The notes: a model not told the origin generated them from the letters alone. A stretch of 42,655 nt of DNA from Bacteroidales bacterium (GCA_015060905.1 SUXQ01000018.1:1-42655); one strand, 5' to 3'. Counted from the first letter of the stretch, positions 8,613 through 16,778 are shown. Numbers and translations: made by a program.

Positions 8613-8863
8613 TAGTACATTTGGAAAAGAATGGTGTTCGCTGCGCGTTACACCAGACGCTCAACGGCTTTATACTCAAGACAAGTTTCGACCCACTCAA
8701 GAACATTAAATTCCTAGAGGAAATGGAGAAACATTTTCACGTCACAGGTGCAGAAAACGAGCTGGAGAATGGCTACAATGCCGTTGTATTCAATAGTCGC
8801 GAATATAAGACAGAGAACATTATTGATGCGGTTTCGGAAGTTCTAGAGAAGACCGTTTTTTGA
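8609..8863 (+). CDS. Early-operon protein of unknown function (84 aa)
   Basis: An 84-residue acidic protein, last of the five overlapping early genes; its start overlaps the previous stop (ATGA). The predicted pattern alternates strand and helix (VHLEKNGVRCALHQ, FNSREYKTENIIDAVSEVLE), suggesting a small alpha/beta fold. No recognised family. A promoter for the primase follows within 40 bp. Confidence 0.6.
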   Translation: MIVHLEKNGVRCALHQTLNGFILKTSFDPLKNIKFLEEMEKHFHVTGAENELENGYNAVVFNSREYKTENIIDAVSEVLEKTVF

Positions 8864-8874
8864 AAAATTTGTCT

Positions 8875-8905
8875 TTTGCAAAAAAACAAAGGAGTATAAT
8901 CTTTG
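8875..8905 (+). promoter_or_regulatory. Promoter of the primase-helicase gene
   Basis: TTTG (8875-8878), a 19-nt spacer, then AATCTTTG (8898-8905), one base off the TAnnTTTG consensus. Transcription would begin near 8912, after an upstream ATG-less start at 8903 but before the ATG at 8933. This supports the 8933 start and gives the replication gene its own promoter besides read-through. Confidence 0.5.
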
Positions 8906-8932
8906 CGCCTGGTAAGCACAAAACATATAATT

Positions 8933-11900
8933 ATGATTGACGAGAGAGACATTGAGCGTGTACTCGCGCGGACAAATATTGTTGATGTCATAGAATCCTG
9001 TGGTATTCAACTTAAGAAGAAAGGTATACACTATGAATGTTGTTGTCCTTTCCATAAAGAAAAGACACCTTCATTCATGGTAGATACTCGTAAACAAACG
9101 TGGTTTTGTTACGGCGCCTGTCAAGAAGGCGGCAATGCTATACGATTCCTGATGCGCTTCAAAGGGTTTTCGTTCCCAGAGGCTATCAAGGAACTTGCCG
9201 GGCAGTATAATATCGACCTGCATATTGAGAAGAAAGAACTGACCGCACAGGAACTGCAAGAACAGGCAAAAAGGGATTCAATGATGGCCATAAATCAAAT
9301 GGCAGTCGATTACTATACATCTAACCTTTCACATCAAACTGCAGATTCTACAGCTGCTAAAGCATACATCTATAAACGTTGGGGTGATAAGTTTTCCACA
9401 TATTATCGCATTGGTTTTGCCGAGGACAAATGGGACGGACTTTACAAGTGTGCTAAAGATAAAGGATACTCAACAGAACTGATGCTTGAAATGGGGTTGC
9501 TTAAGCGAGGACAAGGCGGTAAAATTTACGATTTTTACCGCAATAGGATCATGATACCCATACGTGACAAGTTCTCGCGTGTCATAGGCTTTACCGCCCG
9601 CGATTTCTCTAATAATAAAGATGTACCGAAGTATCTCAATTCGACAGCTTCCATGTTGTATGATAAAGAGAATTCGATATTCGGAATCGATGTTGCAATA
9701 CGTCAGGCAGCTAAAGAAGAATTATTTTTTATGGTCGAGGGTGCACCCGATGTACTTCGCCTTCAATCGATTGGGATTGAAAATACGGTTGCACCTCTAG
9801 GTTCTGCGTGGACAAAGGCACAATTGCAACAGCTAAAAAAATACGCAAATACACTTTGCTTTATCCCGGATATCGATATTCCCAAAGATGGCGAGCGTTA
9901 CGGTACCGGAATAAAAAGTGTACTCAAGCACGGAGCAATGGCCTTACGCATGGGATTCAAAGTACAAGTTATACATATAAAAGATACGCTTTCAAGTGAT
10001 GATGAATATAGTTTCCCGATAGGTAAGGCAGACCCCGACAGCTATATCACCGACAAAGGTGTATGGAATGAACTGCTCCAGCAAAAGCAGGATTTTATCC
10101 AATGGTACGTTGCCCGCAAGTGGAATCCAAAGGCAACTACCGAAGAACGAAGCTCTGTCATCAACGAGGTGGCCAAGTTTATTGCCACCATCGACGACGG
10201 AGTGCTTGAGAAGATGTATCTCAAGCAGCTGAAAAACTTCGCCCAGCAAGACGTATGGACAACAGCCATTAATGGTGCCAAAAAGTCAATGCGCGAGGAG
10301 TCTAAAAAGAAAGGGAAAACCCTAGATAAAGAGCTACTTACCAAATATGGATTCTACGAAGAGAACAACTGTTATTTCTCTGTCTCGAACAGCGGAGAAT
10401 ATCAGTGGAGCAATTTTGTTATGGAACCTATGTTTCATATAAAAGATGCCATCGCTCCGAAGCGACTCTACAAGATTCGCAACGTAAACCGACAAGAGGA
10501 AATCATCGAGCTGAAGCAAGAGGACCTTGTTTCACTCGCCAAGTTCAAACAAAAAGTTGAAGGGCTCGGAAACTACATCTGGTTGGCCAAGGAGGAGCAA
10601 CTCACAAAACTGAAGATGTTTCTTTATGAACAGACGGAAACCGCGCTCGAGATTGTGCAGCTCGGTTGGCAAAAGCAGAATTTCTTTGCATACGGCAATG
10701 GTATTTACGCAGATAATAAATGGTACACCACCGATGAATACGGCATTGTACGCCTCGATGATGAACGTAACTTCTATTTGCCGGCTTTCTCGCGCATATA
10801 TCGCGAGGAGCAAAAACTATTCCAATTCGAGCGTAAATTTGTGCATCTGAACTATTCGGCCATTTCACTGACCGACTTCTCAAAAAAACTAGTGGCAGTG
10901 TTCGGCGACAATGCTAAAGTGGGCATTTGCTACCTATTGGCAGCACTATTCCGTGATATTATCACATCATACACAAAGTTTCCATTGCTTAACCTTTTCG
11001 GGCCAAAAGGCTCGGGTAAGACAGAACTTGGAACGTCGCTAATGGCCTTTTTCGTCATCGAAAACCAACCTCCCAATATACAGAGCTCGACAAAGGCAGC
11101 TCTTGGCGAGACTGTCGCACAGTGCGCTAACGCTTTGGTGCATCTCGATGAGTACCGAAACGACCTCGAAATGGAAAAGCGTGAGTTTCTCAAGTCTATA
11201 TGGGATGGCGTAGGTCGTTCAAGAATGAATATGGATCGCGACAAAAAACGCGAAACGACTGCAGTTGATAGCGGCGTAATCGTGTCCGGGCAAGAGATGG
11301 CAACAGCCGATATCGCACTATTCAGTCGTATGGTATTTCTCACCTTTGATACAAGCGAATTTACAGCCGAGGCTAAACGTAAGTTCAATGACCTGTTGGA
11401 AGAGCGCAAAAAGGGGCTCTCGCATCTTGTACTCCAAATACTCTCTCATCGCGGAAAATTTGAACACGAATTTGCCGGCAACTACAAAAGTGTATTTACA
11501 GATATCACAGCTCAACTTGAACAAGCGCGTATCGAAGACCGAATACTGCGCAACTGGGTGGTACCGTTAGCAGCGTTCCGCACACTATCAGGTGTGTTAG
11601 AGTTACCATTTACATACAACGAGATGCTGAAGATAACCATCGAGGGCATTGTGCGCCAGAACAGCGAGTGTAAGAGTAACAACGAGCTTGGCAAGTTCTG
11701 GGACTTAGTGGCCTATCTGCGTCAGAATGGCGATGTGCACAACGAGGCAGACTATCGCATTGTATATACGAATAAGTTCTCTTGCAACAAGCCTGCGACT
11801 ACGTTCGAGTATAACGAAACAAAACGCATATTGCTGTTGCGTAAAAGTCGCATTTTTCAGCTATACAAGAAAGAGGCGCGTGCAGTGGGTGAAACATCAC

Positions 11901-12166
11901 TGCCTGAAGGTTCACTCAAGTTCTACCTCGAGAAAAGTCCGGAGTTTATAGGAATGAAAAATTCCGTACGTTTCAAAAATATGAGTAAGGGATTCTTCGA
12001 TGTTGTTACGCAGAAGGACGAGAACGGCCACGATGTTACCACTTACAAACAAACTGTTGATATGGCAATGGCCTTCGATTATGATATGCTTAATACTCAT
12101 TATAATATCAACCTTGAGATTGCTGACACAACCGAGCCGGATGAGTTCGATACACGCAGATATTAA
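8933..12166 (+). CDS. DNA primase-helicase (CHC2 zinc finger, Toprim, P-loop ATPase)
   Basis: A 1077-residue replication protein. Residues 36-70 are a DnaG-type zinc finger (CPFHKEKTPSF, then CYGACQEGG). The first half matches C-x2-H; the second pair is C-x3-C rather than the usual C-x2-C. A primase core follows (about 200-260), then a Toprim domain with the catalytic Glu in MVEGAPDVL (about 268) and an Asp pair in PDIDIPKDG (about 312). The C-terminal half has a P-loop GPKGSGKTE (about 690), a Walker B ALVHLDEYRND (about 734) and an ATPase core. One chain could therefore unwind and prime phage DNA. It is far longer than host DnaG (about 600-700 residues). Confidence 0.88.
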   Translation: MIDERDIERVLARTNIVDVIESCGIQLKKKGIHYECCCPFHKEKTPSFMVDTRKQTWFCYGACQEGGNAIRFLMRFKGFSFPEAIKELAGQYNIDLHIEKKELTAQELQEQAKRDSMMAINQMAVDYYTSNLSHQTADSTAAKAYIYKRWGDKFSTYYRIGFAEDKWDGLYKCAKDKGYSTELMLEMGLLKRGQGGKIYDFYRNRIMIPIRDKFSRVIGFTARDFSNNKDVPKYLNSTASMLYDKENSIFGIDVAIRQAAKEELFFMVEGAPDVLRLQSIGIENTVAPLGSAWTKAQLQQLKKYANTLCFIPDIDIPKDGERYGTGIKSVLKHGAMALRMGFKVQVIHIKDTLSSDDEYSFPIGKADPDSYITDKGVWNELLQQKQDFIQWYVARKWNPKATTEERSSVINEVAKFIATIDDGVLEKMYLKQLKNFAQQDVWTTAINGAKKSMREESKKKGKTLDKELLTKYGFYEENNCYFSVSNSGEYQWSNFVMEPMFHIKDAIAPKRLYKIRNVNRQEEIIELKQEDLVSLAKFKQKVEGLGNYIWLAKEEQLTKLKMFLYEQTETALEIVQLGWQKQNFFAYGNGIYADNKWYTTDEYGIVRLDDERNFYLPAFSRIYREEQKLFQFERKFVHLNYSAISLTDFSKKLVAVFGDNAKVGICYLLAALFRDIITSYTKFPLLNLFGPKGSGKTELGTSLMAFFVIENQPPNIQSSTKAALGETVAQCANALVHLDEYRNDLEMEKREFLKSIWDGVGRSRMNMDRDKKRETTAVDSGVIVSGQEMATADIALFSRMVFLTFDTSEFTAEAKRKFNDLLEERKKGLSHLVLQILSHRGKFEHEFAGNYKSVFTDITAQLEQARIEDRILRNWVVPLAAFRTLSGVLELPFTYNEMLKITIEGIVRQNSECKSNNELGKFWDLVAYLRQNGDVHNEADYRIVYTNKFSCNKPATTFEYNETKRILLLRKSRIFQLYKKEARAVGETSLPEGSLKFYLEKSPEFIGMKNSVRFKNMSKGFFDVVTQKDENGHDVTTYKQTVDMAMAFDYDMLNTHYNINLEIADTTEPDEFDTRRY

Positions 12167-12246
12167 TACTACTTAGTCATCATAATTTAATTAACATTTT
12201 CCCCTGGCTGCTGTGAAGCCCCCAGGTTTAAAAAAATACACAGTTT

Positions 12247-12579
12247 ATGCCAGTATTAGAATATTTCAAACTATTTAAAAAGACAGTTCTTGAGCTTGGC
12301 TTTGAGAATATCAAACAGCAAACCTTTAGATGGTATATCAACCCTTTTCTTTATGTTGATATTGAATTTAGAGCACAATATCTGCTCTATACTTGCTATA
12401 CGAAAATCGGCAAACATAATGAGCCGCTCGCCTCTTTAGAGTACAAGCAGATTATTTACATGGCCGAAGACCTGCTTTGGTGTGATAAATATTATATCAA
12501 GAAAGTCATACAATCAATGTTCGCCAAAATGACAACTGACCACATCGATTTGACTTGGGGCACAGTTATAATGAAATGA
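12247..12579 (+). CDS. Unknown phage protein (110 aa)
   Basis: A 110-residue aromatic-rich protein (many Tyr, Trp and Phe; for example FRWYINPFLYVDIEF), probably alpha/beta and soluble. It follows the primase-helicase by 80 bp; that gap has a weak CCTGG/CCAGG hairpin near 12202-12225. Its stop overlaps the start of the next gene (ATGA at 12576-12579), so the two form a pair. No family recognised. Confidence 0.65.
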   Translation: MPVLEYFKLFKKTVLELGFENIKQQTFRWYINPFLYVDIEFRAQYLLYTCYTKIGKHNEPLASLEYKQIIYMAEDLLWCDKYYIKKVIQSMFAKMTTDHIDLTWGTVIMK

Positions 12580-12785
12580 GACGTACTATGAAAGGTATAA
12601 TGAGAGATTATTCCCGAATTTATTTCGTGGCATTCATAGCTGCTATGTTTGCCTATTGTTTTGACTGGATTGACAAAGTTGAGTTGTTGCTTTCCGTGAT
12701 ATTCCTTGTCGTGTGTTATGTATTCCTTATCTTATGTCAAATAAAATCGGTCTTGGAGGAAATATCAAAAAAAACACGCAAATAA
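12576..12785 (+). CDS. Small two-helix membrane protein (69 aa)
   Basis: A 69-residue protein with two membrane helices (FVAFIAAMFAYCFDW and LLLSVIFLVVCYVFLILC) and a positively charged tail (SKKTRK). The start at 12576 is chosen because its ATGA overlaps the previous stop. The two-helix size range would fit a holin, or a small membrane antagonist acting with the 12247 product, but its place among early genes makes a holin less likely. Function unknown. Confidence 0.6.
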   Translation: MRRTMKGIMRDYSRIYFVAFIAAMFAYCFDWIDKVELLLSVIFLVVCYVFLILCQIKSVLEEISKKTRK

Positions 12786-12852
12786 TAGAAATATTTCTAT
12801 TATTTATTTGTTGTCGATAGAAATTTTACTATCTTTGCAGTGTCAAACAACA
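12781..12852 (+). promoter_or_regulatory. hicAB promoter and putative operator
   Basis: A perfect 24-bp AT-rich palindrome lies at 12781-12804, then -33 TTTG (12807-12810), a 19-nt spacer and -7 TATCTTTG (12830-12837), a full-consensus Bacteroides promoter. The 14-mer AGTGTCAAACAACA (12839-12852) covers the expected transcription start and recurs in inverted orientation after hicB (13518-13531). HicB antitoxins with an HTH usually repress their own promoter, so one of these is probably its site. Confidence 0.7.
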
Positions 12853-12865
12853 AAACAAACACAAA

Positions 12866-13051
12866 ATGAAAAGCACAGAATTACACAGGCTGTTTCTTAA
12901 GAAAGGTTACAAATTTGACCATGCTGAAGGCAGCCACTACTTTTACCGAGACAAGAACGGCAACCTGACGGAACCGGTTCCGTATCACGGAGCAAAAGAG
13001 ATGGGAACAGGACTTGCAAACAAGCTAATCAGGAAGTACGGGTTGAAATAA
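12866..13051 (+). CDS. hicA: HicA-type mRNA interferase toxin
   Basis: A 61-residue protein of HicA/YcfA size and pattern: an N-terminal helix (STELHRLFLKKGYKF), then AEGSHYFYRDKNG with the catalytic His after Gly-Ser, then a C-terminal helix with GLANKLIRKYGLK. HicA has a dsRNA-binding-like fold, cuts mRNA in a ribosome-independent way and is held inactive by HicB. The gene precedes its antitoxin, as usual for this family, and starts about 20 nt after the predicted transcription start. In a prophage it could stabilise the lysogen or act in abortive infection. Confidence 0.85.
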   Translation: MKSTELHRLFLKKGYKFDHAEGSHYFYRDKNGNLTEPVPYHGAKEMGTGLANKLIRKYGLK

Positions 13052-13087
13052 ACCCGACTTCCAAACAAGAAAGATAAACACTAAATA

Positions 13088-13495
13088 ATGCCAGATATGA
13101 AAAAAATTGTTATTGTCATCGAACGCTCAGCAGATTTATTCGACGCTTACAGCGACAACTGCGACGGTATCTATGGTGCAGGCAACAGCATTGAGGAGTG
13201 CAAAAAGGATATTGAGTTATCCATCGCACAAATCAAAGAGAAACTCCCCATGGAGCGTTGGCCAGAGGAAATAAAGGGCGAGTATGAATTGGAGTACAAA
13301 CTTGATGTTCAGAGTTTCCTCGAGTATTTTTCCGATTTTATCTCGTTGGCAGGAATGGAACGTATTACAGGCGTACATCAAAAACAGCTATCAAACTACC
13401 TCAATCGCCGTGCCAAACCCCGCAAACAGCAGATTGACCGCATAAGAGAGGGGTTGCACCGCTTTGCAACAGAACTGCTCTCTATCACACTTTAA
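13088..13495 (+). CDS. hicB: HicB-type antitoxin with C-terminal HTH
   Basis: A 135-residue antitoxin. The N-terminal half (about 1-60) is the partially degraded RNase H fold of HicB, with the typical GNSIEECKKDIELSI segment. The C-terminal half (about 75-130) is an XRE-like HTH (FISLAGMERITGVHQKQLSN then YLNRRAKPRKQQIDRIREGL). It follows hicA by 36 nt and should bind HicA and repress the shared promoter. It ends at a terminator (13533-13565). Confidence 0.85.
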   Translation: MPDMKKIVIVIERSADLFDAYSDNCDGIYGAGNSIEECKKDIELSIAQIKEKLPMERWPEEIKGEYELEYKLDVQSFLEYFSDFISLAGMERITGVHQKQLSNYLNRRAKPRKQQIDRIREGLHRFATELLSITL

Positions 13496-13517
13496 TAGGC
13501 TCACACTTTTCATTAAG

Positions 13518-13565
13518 TGTTGTTTGACACTACTCCTTGCGTTGAGCCGCGCAAGGAGTTTCTCT
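13518..13565 (+). terminator. hicAB terminator with inverted operator copy
   Basis: TGTTGTTTGACACT (13518-13531) is the exact inverse complement of 12839-12852 at the hicAB promoter. Immediately after it, CTCCTTGCG (13533-13541) pairs with CGCAAGGAG (13550-13558), followed by TTTCTCTATCTTT. Confidence 0.7.
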
Positions 13566-13706
13566 ATCTTTACATCACCCTTCAGCATTAATATGTTGAG
13601 GGGTTTTTGTTGCCATAATATGCTCTTAGGCTTAATTTATAAATACTGTTCTCTTTAAATGCTAACATCTTTTCATTTTTTTTAGTGTAAATTCTGCAAC
13701 CTTGGC

Positions 13707-13739
13707 CCCACAAATTTATTATACTTTTGTCCTATACAT
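13707..13739 (+). promoter_or_regulatory. Promoter of the ATPase-nuclease cassette
   Basis: A -7 box TACTTTTG lies at 13722-13729, inside a stretch (TTTTGTCCTATA at 13725-13736, preceded by CCCACAAAT at 13707) that recurs at 15747-15820 before the exonuclease gene. Transcription would begin near 13736, giving a leader of about 50 nt. A second possible -7 box, TATATTTG, is at 13763-13770. No strong -33 is seen for either. Confidence 0.5.
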
Positions 13740-13788
13740 TTATATCGTATTAATAATTTAACTATATTTGCAACACTATAGAATAGCC

Positions 13789-15072
13789 ATGGAAACAATT
13801 AAAATCATAATTAAGAAACTTGGACGTATAGCTAATTCTGAAATAGAACTTAACAGAATGGTTCTGTTTTCAGGCGAGTCAGGACTTGGAAAAAGTTATA
13901 TGGCTATACTTTGTCATTATTTTTTTTATGTTCTATTGGATTATAAACGTATAAATTCCTTTTTTAACGAAAAAGGGATTGACTTTAATGAAGATAGAAA
14001 GAATTTTAAAAATACTGGTGTAGCTAAAGAAATACTAAAGTCAGAACTTGAAGAATGGTTGGCTAGGGATGCAATTGAATACATGAGATATATGTTGGGT
14101 AATGAAAAACTCAGTGGTGATATATGTATTAAATTACCCGCATCAGTTCCTGATAAGATAGTAATTAATTACGAAGAGCAGTTAGTTGGCTTTACAGACA
14201 ATGAGGAAGCTTATATTTTGTTGCAAACAACAAAATTGAGATATATGGTTAGGAACTCTGATAATTTTGGAGAGTCACCTTATGCTATTATTCTAAGACA
14301 TGTATTGATTGAATTAATATTTTCTGATTATAGAGCTATTACGGATAGTTTTGTTTTTCCGCCGTCAAGAGGTTTTGCGCTTTCTGAACAATTTATGCCT
14401 GTTACAGGCTTGTATGAATCATATTATACAACATTACTAAAACTTAAAAGAACGTCGCATGACCCGGATATAGTTATTAATGATGAATTGCAAAACACCA
14501 TCCATAGATTGATTGACGGAAAAGTGGAGTTTTCGGATAATAAATTCATTTATCACAATAATGGTATAGAAATGCCTATTTCTGCTGCAGCTGCGTCTAT
14601 TAGAGAACTTGCACCATTTGAGTTTTTGGTCGAAAAAACCAATATCAAAAAGGATGTTGTTTTAATTGAAGAGCCAGAGGCGCATTTGCATCCACTGAAG
14701 CAACGTCTGGTTGCAGATGTAATTTCTTTGATGTATAACGCTGGCGCTTATATGCAGATTACAACTCACAGCGACTATTTCCTTAGACGTTTGAATGAGT
14801 TTATCCTACTCCAAAGGATTAAAGACAAGGCAGAGCCTGAAAGGTATGATGAGTTCTGCAAAAGTTTACCAATAGACCCCAATATGGCATTACCTGTGGA
14901 CGGAATAAGTGCATATATATTGTTGCCTAATGAAGATGGTACATCAAGGATAGAGAAGCAGAACTTGACTGACGGTATACCGTTTACATCATTTGTAGGA
15001 GCCATTGAAGATAGCTTGTCTATACTCGATAAAATAGAAGAATTTGAAGGGGACCATGATGAAACTTGCTGA
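13789..15072 (+). CDS. AAA/ABC-type ATPase, putative defence-module component
   Basis: A 427-residue SMC/OLD-like ATPase. The ATG at 13789 is preferred over a TTG at 13768. Walker A is GESGLGKS (29-36). A long helical insertion carries the middle of the protein. A signature-like SAAAASIRELAPF is near 265, Walker B with its D-loop is VVLIEEPEAHLHP (about 288-301), and the switch His is in TTHSDYFL (about 325). This is the architecture of the ATPases of Septu, PARIS, RloA and AbiL-type systems, in which the ATPase senses and a small partner acts as effector. The next gene overlaps by 17 nt. Codon use is more AT-rich than the replication genes, which suggests separate acquisition. The defence role is inference. 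Confidence 0.75.
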   Translation: METIKIIIKKLGRIANSEIELNRMVLFSGESGLGKSYMAILCHYFFYVLLDYKRINSFFNEKGIDFNEDRKNFKNTGVAKEILKSELEEWLARDAIEYMRYMLGNEKLSGDICIKLPASVPDKIVINYEEQLVGFTDNEEAYILLQTTKLRYMVRNSDNFGESPYAIILRHVLIELIFSDYRAITDSFVFPPSRGFALSEQFMPVTGLYESYYTTLLKLKRTSHDPDIVINDELQNTIHRLIDGKVEFSDNKFIYHNNGIEMPISAAAASIRELAPFEFLVEKTNIKKDVVLIEEPEAHLHPLKQRLVADVISLMYNAGAYMQITTHSDYFLRRLNEFILLQRIKDKAEPERYDEFCKSLPIDPNMALPVDGISAYILLPNEDGTSRIEKQNLTDGIPFTSFVGAIEDSLSILDKIEEFEGDHDETC

Positions 15073-15739
15073 TTCTTTTTTGCAGATATTCGACAAAACT
15101 AAGGCATTTGTATCTGCAGATTCTTCATCAACACATTGGATTATCACAGAAAAAAATTCTGATGCTGGGATAAAAAGGCTGTTTGTTGATATGAATAAAG
15201 CTGAGTATGTTGCTTTTGATGAGATGTTATGCAGAAGTATGCCCAATATAACAACACAGAGAAGCTCCATTATTGAAGACAGCGAATGTGATGGTATTGC
15301 AATGGCGGAGAAGGATGGACGCTTACTTTTTATTTTTTGCGATTTGAAACCTACTTTTGATACATGTAAAATAATTAAAGCATTTAAACAGGATTTGCTC
15401 TCATTTCTTAAAATTAAAATGTTGTTATCGATTTGTAATGGTTTTAATTTTGATGATTGCGATATTGATTTTATAGTTGCTTGTAAATGTTTTGCGACAG
15501 ATGAAAAGAGGACTGAATTTATTTCGAGGTTGCAAATGAAACAGATTGCAAAAGTTGATGCTTTTACTAGCAGAATTCTATATCCATTGCTGGAATATGG
15601 CGAAAAGTGTGTAAAACTTGGTGATTTCCCACAAATTGCAGGTTTGGACATAAATCCGTGCATTAAAAATAAGAAAGTCAAATTAAGATTGCTTATGAGT
15701 AGCAATTATGCAGATGACTATGTAAATTATAGTATTTGA
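15056..15739 (+). CDS. Putative PD-(D/E)XK-like nuclease partner of the ATPase
   Basis: A 227-residue protein I cannot assign to a named family. The start is set at the ATG pair 15056/15059, overlapping the ATPase gene by 17 nt. A possible restriction-endonuclease-fold core is visible: ECDGIAM (Glu77, Asp79), a hydrophobic strand LLFIF, then CDLK (Asp96, Lys98) followed by a Lys-rich helix. The spacing fits PD-(D/E)XK enzymes. No HNH (as in PtuB) is seen, so it does not look like Septu. Its place as tight partner of an AAA ATPase suggests an effector. The motif call is by eye only; a non-enzymatic partner is the alternative. Confidence 0.55.
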   Translation: MMKLADSFLQIFDKTKAFVSADSSSTHWIITEKNSDAGIKRLFVDMNKAEYVAFDEMLCRSMPNITTQRSSIIEDSECDGIAMAEKDGRLLFIFCDLKPTFDTCKIIKAFKQDLLSFLKIKMLLSICNGFNFDDCDIDFIVACKCFATDEKRTEFISRLQMKQIAKVDAFTSRILYPLLEYGEKCVKLGDFPQIAGLDINPCIKNKKVKLRLLMSSNYADDYVNYSI

Positions 15740-15751
15740 GAAAAATCCCAC

Positions 15752-15780
15752 AAATCAGCGAGAAAAAAACTCGCTGATTT
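15752..15780 (+). terminator. Terminator of the ATPase-nuclease cassette
   Basis: AAATCAGCGAG (15752-15762), a loop of seven A, then CTCGCTGATTT (15770-15780): an 11-bp perfect stem ending in T. The same 29 bases recur after the exonuclease gene at 16715-16743. Confidence 0.85.
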
Positions 15781-15799
15781 ATTGTTTTCGCCTTTTGTC

Positions 15800-15820
15800 T
15801 TATATTTTTGTCCTATAAAT
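15800..15820 (+). promoter_or_regulatory. Promoter of the exonuclease gene
   Basis: -7 box TATTTTTG (15803-15810) lies within the repeated TTTTGTCCTATA element (15806-15817); a weak -33 TTG is at 15782-15784 with an 18-nt spacer. The expected start near 15817 gives a leader of about 38 nt to the ATG at 15855. This is why I prefer that start over the ATG at 15819. Confidence 0.5.
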
Positions 15821-15854
15821 GCGTATCTTTACAGCCACACAAACGACAAAGGCT

Positions 15855-16709
15855 ATGAGGATACCAAAGAATTTTACAGCCATCGATTTTGAGACGATGA
15901 CAGCAGAAGCCACTAGCGCGTGCGCTGTAGGCTTGGTACAAGTAAACAACGGAGTGATAATGCAAGAGTATTACACCCTTATAAAACCTATTCCTGATGA
16001 TAGAGAATATACAAACGAGTTCGTGCACGGCATAACGCCGGCAATGGTGGAGAACGCACCGAACTTCAAAAAAGTATTTCCTATCATTGCAGAACTGATA
16101 GGAGACAACACCATTGTTTGCCACAACAGAGGTGCAGATATTCCAATACTCGAAAGCTGTATGAGACATTACCGCTTGTCCGGCATCGACACCGACAAGA
16201 ACCTGTGCACATACGAGCTTACAGGCAAGTCTCTTGTTGATGCCTGCGAGGAGTACAATATCAATATGGGCTGTCATCACAACGCCCTCGACGATGCACG
16301 CGCCTGTGCCAATGTGCTGCTTGCACATTCAGGCAAGATTTTCGCCGATGTTTTCGTGATGGACAGAAAGCATATTGCAGAGAAAAAGTTTGCACCAAAG
16401 GTAAAGCGAGAACTGCTCGACCCATTGCCCGACTGCGATGTGGATAACAAGAATACAGTATTTTTCCATTCTAACCTGGTTATTACCGGCACATTCGATG
16501 CCTACCCGGACAGGAACGCACTTGCCGCGCGCCTTCAGTCTTTAGGTGCAGACATCAATACAGCGATATCTGGAAAGACAAATGTCGTTGTTATGGGGCA
16601 AGGAGCCGGACCATCGAAGATTAAAAAGATTGAGGACTGGATAGCCAAAGGACACGAAATAAAAATCATTCGTGAACGGGAACTCATTGAAATCCTCGAA
16701 AACAACTAA
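15855..16709 (+). CDS. DnaQ-like 3'-5' exonuclease with C-terminal BRCT domain
   Basis: A 284-residue protein. Residues 8-165 are a DEDDh exonuclease: motif I TAIDFETMT (Asp11, Glu13), motif II around VCHNRGADIPILE, motif III HHNALDDARACA (His and Asp). This is the fold of the polymerase III proofreading subunit and of RNase T. Residues about 200-284 form a BRCT domain (LVITGTFDAYPDRNALAARL ... GADINTAISGKTNVVVMG), as in bacterial ligases. Such exo-BRCT fusions trim 3' ends in repair or replication. It is a monocistronic cassette with its own promoter and terminator, and is more GC-rich than the ATPase-nuclease genes before it. Confidence 0.85.
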   Translation: MRIPKNFTAIDFETMTAEATSACAVGLVQVNNGVIMQEYYTLIKPIPDDREYTNEFVHGITPAMVENAPNFKKVFPIIAELIGDNTIVCHNRGADIPILESCMRHYRLSGIDTDKNLCTYELTGKSLVDACEEYNINMGCHHNALDDARACANVLLAHSGKIFADVFVMDRKHIAEKKFAPKVKRELLDPLPDCDVDNKNTVFFHSNLVITGTFDAYPDRNALAARLQSLGADINTAISGKTNVVVMGQGAGPSKIKKIEDWIAKGHEIKIIRERELIEILENN

Positions 16710-16710
16710 T

Positions 16711-16747
16711 CAAAAAATCAGCGAGAAAAAAACTCGCTGATTTTTTG
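16711..16747 (+). terminator. Exonuclease terminator
   Basis: A 15-bp perfect stem, 16711-16725 with 16733-16747 (core AATCAGCGAG/CTCGCTGATT), loop of seven A. The central 29 bases equal the terminator at 15752-15780. Its T-rich end doubles as the -33 element of the next promoter. Confidence 0.85.
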
Positions 16748-16774
16748 ATTATTCAATTTTTAGCGCTACTTTTG
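16744..16774 (+). promoter_or_regulatory. Consensus promoter of the structured leader
   Basis: -33 TTTG (16744-16747), a 19-nt spacer, and -7 TACTTTTG (16767-16774) fit the Bacteroides consensus exactly. Transcription should begin close to 16780, at the first base pairs of the leader's closing stem. Confidence 0.7.
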
Positions 16775-16778
16775 TAGT

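Noticed and set aside
5646..12166. Integrase or Mu-type transposase at the left end
   Set aside because: Every sizeable frame was read; none has recombinase or transposase motifs. The integrase may be at the other end of the prophage.
14989..15705. Long minus-strand frame (238 codons) opposite the putative nuclease gene
   Set aside because: It overlaps the plus-strand gene fully and lacks the operon overlap, promoter and terminator that support the plus strand.
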